Assembly: GCA_019348475.1 (NCBI GenBank)
Contig: JAHWJJ010000040.1
Span: 1 to 15,558, forward strand
Direction: 5' to 3'
DNA length: 15,558 nt
From: Gemmatimonadota bacterium
GTDB lineage: Bacteria; Gemmatimonadota; Gemmatimonadetes; Longimicrobiales; Longimicrobiaceae
Shown: positions 12,862 through 15,558 of the stretch, piece by piece
How the letters are laid out: every line of letters starts with the position of its first letter
How positions within the stretch are numbered: position 1 is the stretch's first letter
Program-made: the position numbers and the translations under genes
The notes under the pieces: model-generated
What the model was told of the DNA's origin: nothing
The model's input: only the letters and a program-made list of their open reading frames with translations
The model's database searches: none

Positions 12862-14616
12862 ATGACGAACCGTGTGCAAAGCAATCTGCGCCTCCTGGTT
12901 TGCTCTGCGCTGGGGGCGGTTCTGCTGCCCGCTTGCGGCGTAAAGACCCGGTACCCCATCACCCAGCAGGCCCAGCCGTTCTCCTCGATGAACGAGGCGC
13001 GGGCCGGCACGGCGCCCCCCGTGACGGCGGGGGTGACCTCCGAGCGCATTGCGCGCGCCCGCTCGGAGCCGCAGAACTGGCTCACCTATTACGGCGCCTA
13101 CGACGGGCAGCGTTTCAGTCCGCTGGACCAGATCAACACCGGCAACGTGGCGCAGCTCAGGCCCGCCTGGATCTTTCAGACGGGGGTGATCGGCCTGATC
13201 GCCAACCCGGCCACCTACTCGTTCGAGGCGGCCCCCATCGTGGTGGACGGCGTGATGTTCGTTTCCGGCTGGGACGGCTACGTATGGGCGCTGGACGCCA
13301 CCAACGGCCAGCTCCTGTGGCAGTACCGCCACCCCATCCCGCTGGACGTGCCGCTCTGCTGCGGCAACGTGAACCGGGGCGTGGCCGTGGCGCAGGGCAA
13401 GGTCTTCGTGGCCACCCAGAACGGCCAGTTGGTGGCCCTGGACGCCACCAGCGGACGCCCGGCGTGGCAGCAGACCTTTGTGGACGTGCGCGCGGGCGAG
13501 AGCGCCACCCTGGCGCCGCTGGTGGTAAAGGACATGGTGATCGTGGGCAGCTCGGGGGCCGAGTACGGAGTGCGCGGCCACATCGACGCCTTCGACCTGC
13601 AGACGGGGGCGCGGCGCTGGCGCCGCTACAACGTGCCCAAGCCCGGCGAGCCGGGGTCGGAGACGTGGGGCGGGACGGAGGCGTGGCAGCGCGGCGGAGG
13701 GACGGCGTGGATCACGGGGACGTACGACCCCGAGCTGGACCTGCTGTACTGGGGCACCGGCAACCCCGGGCCGGACTTCGACGGCAGCGTGCGGCCGGGC
13801 GACAACCTGTACACCAGCTCGGTGGTGGCCATCGACCCGGACGACGGCGCGCTGCGCTGGCACTACCAGTGGACCCCGCACGACGTGTGGGACTACGACG
13901 GAGTGAACGAGAACATCCTCTTCGAGCAGGACGGGCGCCGGCTGCTGGCGCACTTCGACAAGAACGGACACCTGTTCATCCTGGACCGCACCGACGGCCG
14001 GTTCGTGCGGGCGGTCAAGTTCGGCCGCGCCACCTGGGGCGACATCGACCCGGCCACGGGGCAGGTGACGGTGCGGCAGATGCCCACTCCGCAGGGCGCG
14101 CACGTCTGCCCCGGGCCGGCGGGGCTCAAGGAGTGGCCGCACGCCTCGTACAGCCCGCGCACGGGGCTGCTGTACACGCCGGTGGTGGAGGCCTGCGGCA
14201 CCTTCAAGCTCAAGCCGACGGAATTCGAGGAGAGCATGCCCTACTGGGGGGGCGAGGTGCAGCTGGACCAGGAGCAGTGGGGGCACGTAAAGGCGTTCGA
14301 TCCCGCCACCGGCCGCGAGGTGTGGTCGTGGCGGGGCGAGCACCCCATCCTGTCGTCGGTGCTGACCACCGGGGGCGACCTGGTGTTCGCGGGAGAGCCC
14401 AACGGGAACTTCCGCGCCTTCGACGCGCGCACCGGGCGGGTGCTGTGGACGTTCCAGACCGGCAGCGGCATCCACAGCAACCCGGTGAGCTACCGGGTGG
14501 GCGACAAGCAGTACGTGGCGGTGCCCACCGGCTGGGGCGGATGGGTAGAGGGCTACGCGCCGGAGATGTACGGCGCTCCCCGCGGCAACGCGCTCGTCGT
14601 CTTTGCGCTGCCGTAG
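12862..14616 (+). CDS. PQQ-dependent alcohol dehydrogenase, lanthanide-type active site, lipoprotein
   Basis: This is a 584-residue quinoprotein of the methanol/ethanol dehydrogenase family with an eight-blade propeller. The leader ends LLPAC, so Cys25 is probably lipidated. Trp-docking repeats (GQLLWQYR, GARRWRRY, GALRWHYQ, GREVWSWR, GRVLWTFQ) mark the blades. Cys166-Cys167 is the vicinal disulfide that lies over PQQ. Metal ligands are Glu234 (SGAEYGVRG), Asn301 (GTGNPGP) and catalytic Asp344 in WDYDG. Asp346, two residues on, is the extra ligand found in lanthanide enzymes (XoxF, ExaF/PedH), where calcium enzymes such as MxaF have Ala. The reaction would be oxidation of a primary alcohol or aldehyde outside the cytoplasmic membrane with PQQ reduced to PQQH2. 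There is no fused haem c domain, so electrons must leave through a partner, plausibly the cupredoxin encoded 16 bp upstream. AGAGGA 5 nt before ATG supports the start. The alcohol substrate is not known. Confidence 0.92.
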   Translation: MTNRVQSNLRLLVCSALGAVLLPACGVKTRYPITQQAQPFSSMNEARAGTAPPVTAGVTSERIARARSEPQNWLTYYGAYDGQRFSPLDQINTGNVAQLRPAWIFQTGVIGLIANPATYSFEAAPIVVDGVMFVSGWDGYVWALDATNGQLLWQYRHPIPLDVPLCCGNVNRGVAVAQGKVFVATQNGQLVALDATSGRPAWQQTFVDVRAGESATLAPLVVKDMVIVGSSGAEYGVRGHIDAFDLQTGARRWRRYNVPKPGEPGSETWGGTEAWQRGGGTAWITGTYDPELDLLYWGTGNPGPDFDGSVRPGDNLYTSSVVAIDPDDGALRWHYQWTPHDVWDYDGVNENILFEQDGRRLLAHFDKNGHLFILDRTDGRFVRAVKFGRATWGDIDPATGQVTVRQMPTPQGAHVCPGPAGLKEWPHASYSPRTGLLYTPVVEACGTFKLKPTEFEESMPYWGGEVQLDQEQWGHVKAFDPATGREVWSWRGEHPILSSVLTTGGDLVFAGEPNGNFRAFDARTGRVLWTFQTGSGIHSNPVSYRVGDKQYVAVPTGWGGWVEGYAPEMYGAPRGNALVVFALP

Positions 14617-14751
14617 AACGAGCGCCGCGGATTCACCAGACGCGGAGGAATGGAGAACTCTTTCTCGGCCGCGCGCGCCCGGTTCCACGCCGGGGGCAGG
14701 TCAAGCGGGGCGACCGCGCATTCGCCGCTGATAGACCAGGACACAACGGGA

Positions 14752-14784
14752 ATCCCCAGGCCGCGTACGCAACGGCCTGGGGAT
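14752..14784 (-). terminator. Terminator hairpin behind tRNA-Ile
   Basis: ATCCCCAGGCCG (14752-14763) and CGGCCTGGGGAT (14773-14784) are perfectly complementary over 12 bp with a 9-nt loop. The stem begins 2 nt past the tRNA 3' end. On the - strand it is followed by a weakly T-rich tail (TTCCCGTTGTGT). It may also stop + strand transcripts from the quinoprotein operon, which ends 135 bp away. Confidence 0.8.
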
Positions 14785-14786
14785 CA

Positions 14787-14859
<73 letters not shown>

Positions 14860-14877
14860 GGCGAAACAACTGACGTG

Positions 14878-14906
14878 AATATAGACTCCGCCGACGCTTG
14901 AATCAA
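14878..14906 (-). promoter_or_regulatory. Sigma70-type promoter of tRNA-Ile
   Basis: On the - strand TTGATT (14906-14901) and TATATT (14883-14878) are separated by exactly 17 bp. The -10 box ends 19 bp before the tRNA, leaving room for a start point near 14871 and a short leader. This is the clearest promoter in the window. Confidence 0.8.
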
Positions 14907-14971
14907 CCAGAACGTCGGATGTCTCAGGAATCAGACATGCTGGGCGCGCGGTGATGAACTGTCATATCATA

Positions 14972-15558
14972 TCACTGGCGCAGGTCCGGCTGTGCTCCGA
15001 GCACAGGAAGGGACGCGAACCGCTCCCGGATCTGTTGGATCAGCTCCGAGGCTTTCCGCAGCCCTTCCAGGTCCAATCCTCTTGATTCTTGGGGTGACGA
15101 AGCCAGAAGGCGTTCGAGAGATCCGATAGAACTTTCGATCTCACCGAGTCCACGGTACCCCTGCACGAGGTCTTCAACGGGGAACAACTCCAATTTCGCG
15201 CGCTCAGCCTGCTTCCAAGCGTATTCACTTTCGAACGCAGCCACTTCCACACCATTCTCATCAACCAGCCGGATCCACCCGTCGTCGTCCCGACGAGGAA
15301 GTGGCAACCGCGGCATACAAAGCAGATCGTCTCGCACAACGTCCTGCGGAGAACCGCCCTTCATCTTGGCACGAGCATGATACATGGCAGCGGCATGGCC
15401 AAAGAACCAGAACTCGGCACCGCCATCCGGAAGATCAAGAATGATCGTTTCATTCTCGGCATCGAGTTCGCTCACCCGGAAATCGGTGTTCGCCTCCAAG
15501 ATGTCGATCAATGCCTGTGAAGCCAGTCGCTCGGATTGGTAGCGGCGAAAACGGGCTT
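14972..15558 (-). CDS. Hypothetical protein, 5' end outside window
   Basis: The frame stays open to the right window edge; a TTG at 15511 is a possible but poor start, and the residues before it (RFRRYQSERLASQAL) look like protein, so the gene probably begins beyond the window. I do not recognise the family. The visible ~195 residues have no membrane segment. They include strand-rich stretches (ETIILDLPDGGAEFWFFGH, GWIRLVDENGVEVAAF) and a helical, charged C-terminal half (AERAKLELFPVEDLV, EGLRKASELIQQIRERF) that could form a coiled coil. Base composition is clearly less GC-rich than in the genes to the left, with many A/T third positions, which hints at a different origin. It lies upstream of the tRNA gene on the same strand but is separated from it by the tRNA's own promoter. 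Confidence 0.65.
   Translation of the reverse strand, partial: ARFRRYQSERLASQALIDILEANTDFRVSELDAENETIILDLPDGGAEFWFFGHAAAMYHARAKMKGGSPQDVVRDDLLCMPRLPLPRRDDDGWIRLVDENGVEVAAFESEYAWKQAERAKLELFPVEDLVQGYRGLGEIESSIGSLERLLASSPQESRGLDLEGLRKASELIQQIRERFASLPVLGAQPDLRQ

Noticed and set aside
12781..14688. A 635-codon open frame on the - strand
   Set aside because: It is antisense to the quinoprotein gene with all its motifs; the product is Arg/Val/Ala-rich with no domain.

Overview
This is a very GC-rich, gene-dense bacterial chromosome segment. The GC-rich third codon positions, abundant exported and lipoprotein-type hydrolases, and the overall gene mix would fit a Gemmatimonadota (Longimicrobium-like) soil bacterium. 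That assignment is inference from style and gene content only. I see no CRISPR array, insertion sequence or phage module.

Left part (1-5340, mostly + strand): the C-terminal end of a large LuxR-type regulator; a small DUF4242-type protein with a near-perfect ribosome binding site; a 745-bp gap holding what looks like a decayed GGDEF (diguanylate cyclase) relic; an exported S9-family prolyl-oligopeptidase-like peptidase; and a kinase-fold phosphotransferase of the APH family. Two strong GC hairpins close this block against the convergent gene that follows.

Middle (5362-8921, all - strand): a membrane-anchored protein of unknown family is translationally coupled by an ATGA overlap to an exported seven-blade WD40 protein. 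After a 423-bp gap comes a subtilisin-like S8 protease with an I9 propeptide and a PA-type insert. From 9106 the + strand carries a hypothetical gene that appears to be broken by a frameshift, a 399-bp gene-free stretch, and a CDP-alcohol phosphatidyltransferase. The last of these converges on a GntR regulator.

Right part (10882-15558): the GntR regulator (-) faces away from a two-gene operon (+). The operon encodes a cupredoxin-like lipoprotein and a PQQ-dependent alcohol dehydrogenase whose metal site has the Asp-Tyr-Asp signature of lanthanide-dependent enzymes. The likely logic is that the quinoprotein oxidises an alcohol outside the cytoplasmic membrane and hands electrons to the blue-copper lipoprotein, and the GntR protein may control the operon. 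The 428-bp divergent spacer holds two short tandem-repeat arrays. The window ends with a tRNA-Ile2 (CAU anticodon) gene with a clear sigma70-type promoter and a 12-bp terminator stem, then a partial gene of unknown function with visibly lower GC.

The most noteworthy items are the cupredoxin plus lanthanide-type quinoprotein pair with its divergent regulator, the frameshifted gene at 9106-9763, the GGDEF relic, the coupled membrane/WD40 pair, and the GntR protein with an unfamiliar C-terminal domain. I did not find a clearly new multi-gene defence or mobile system.
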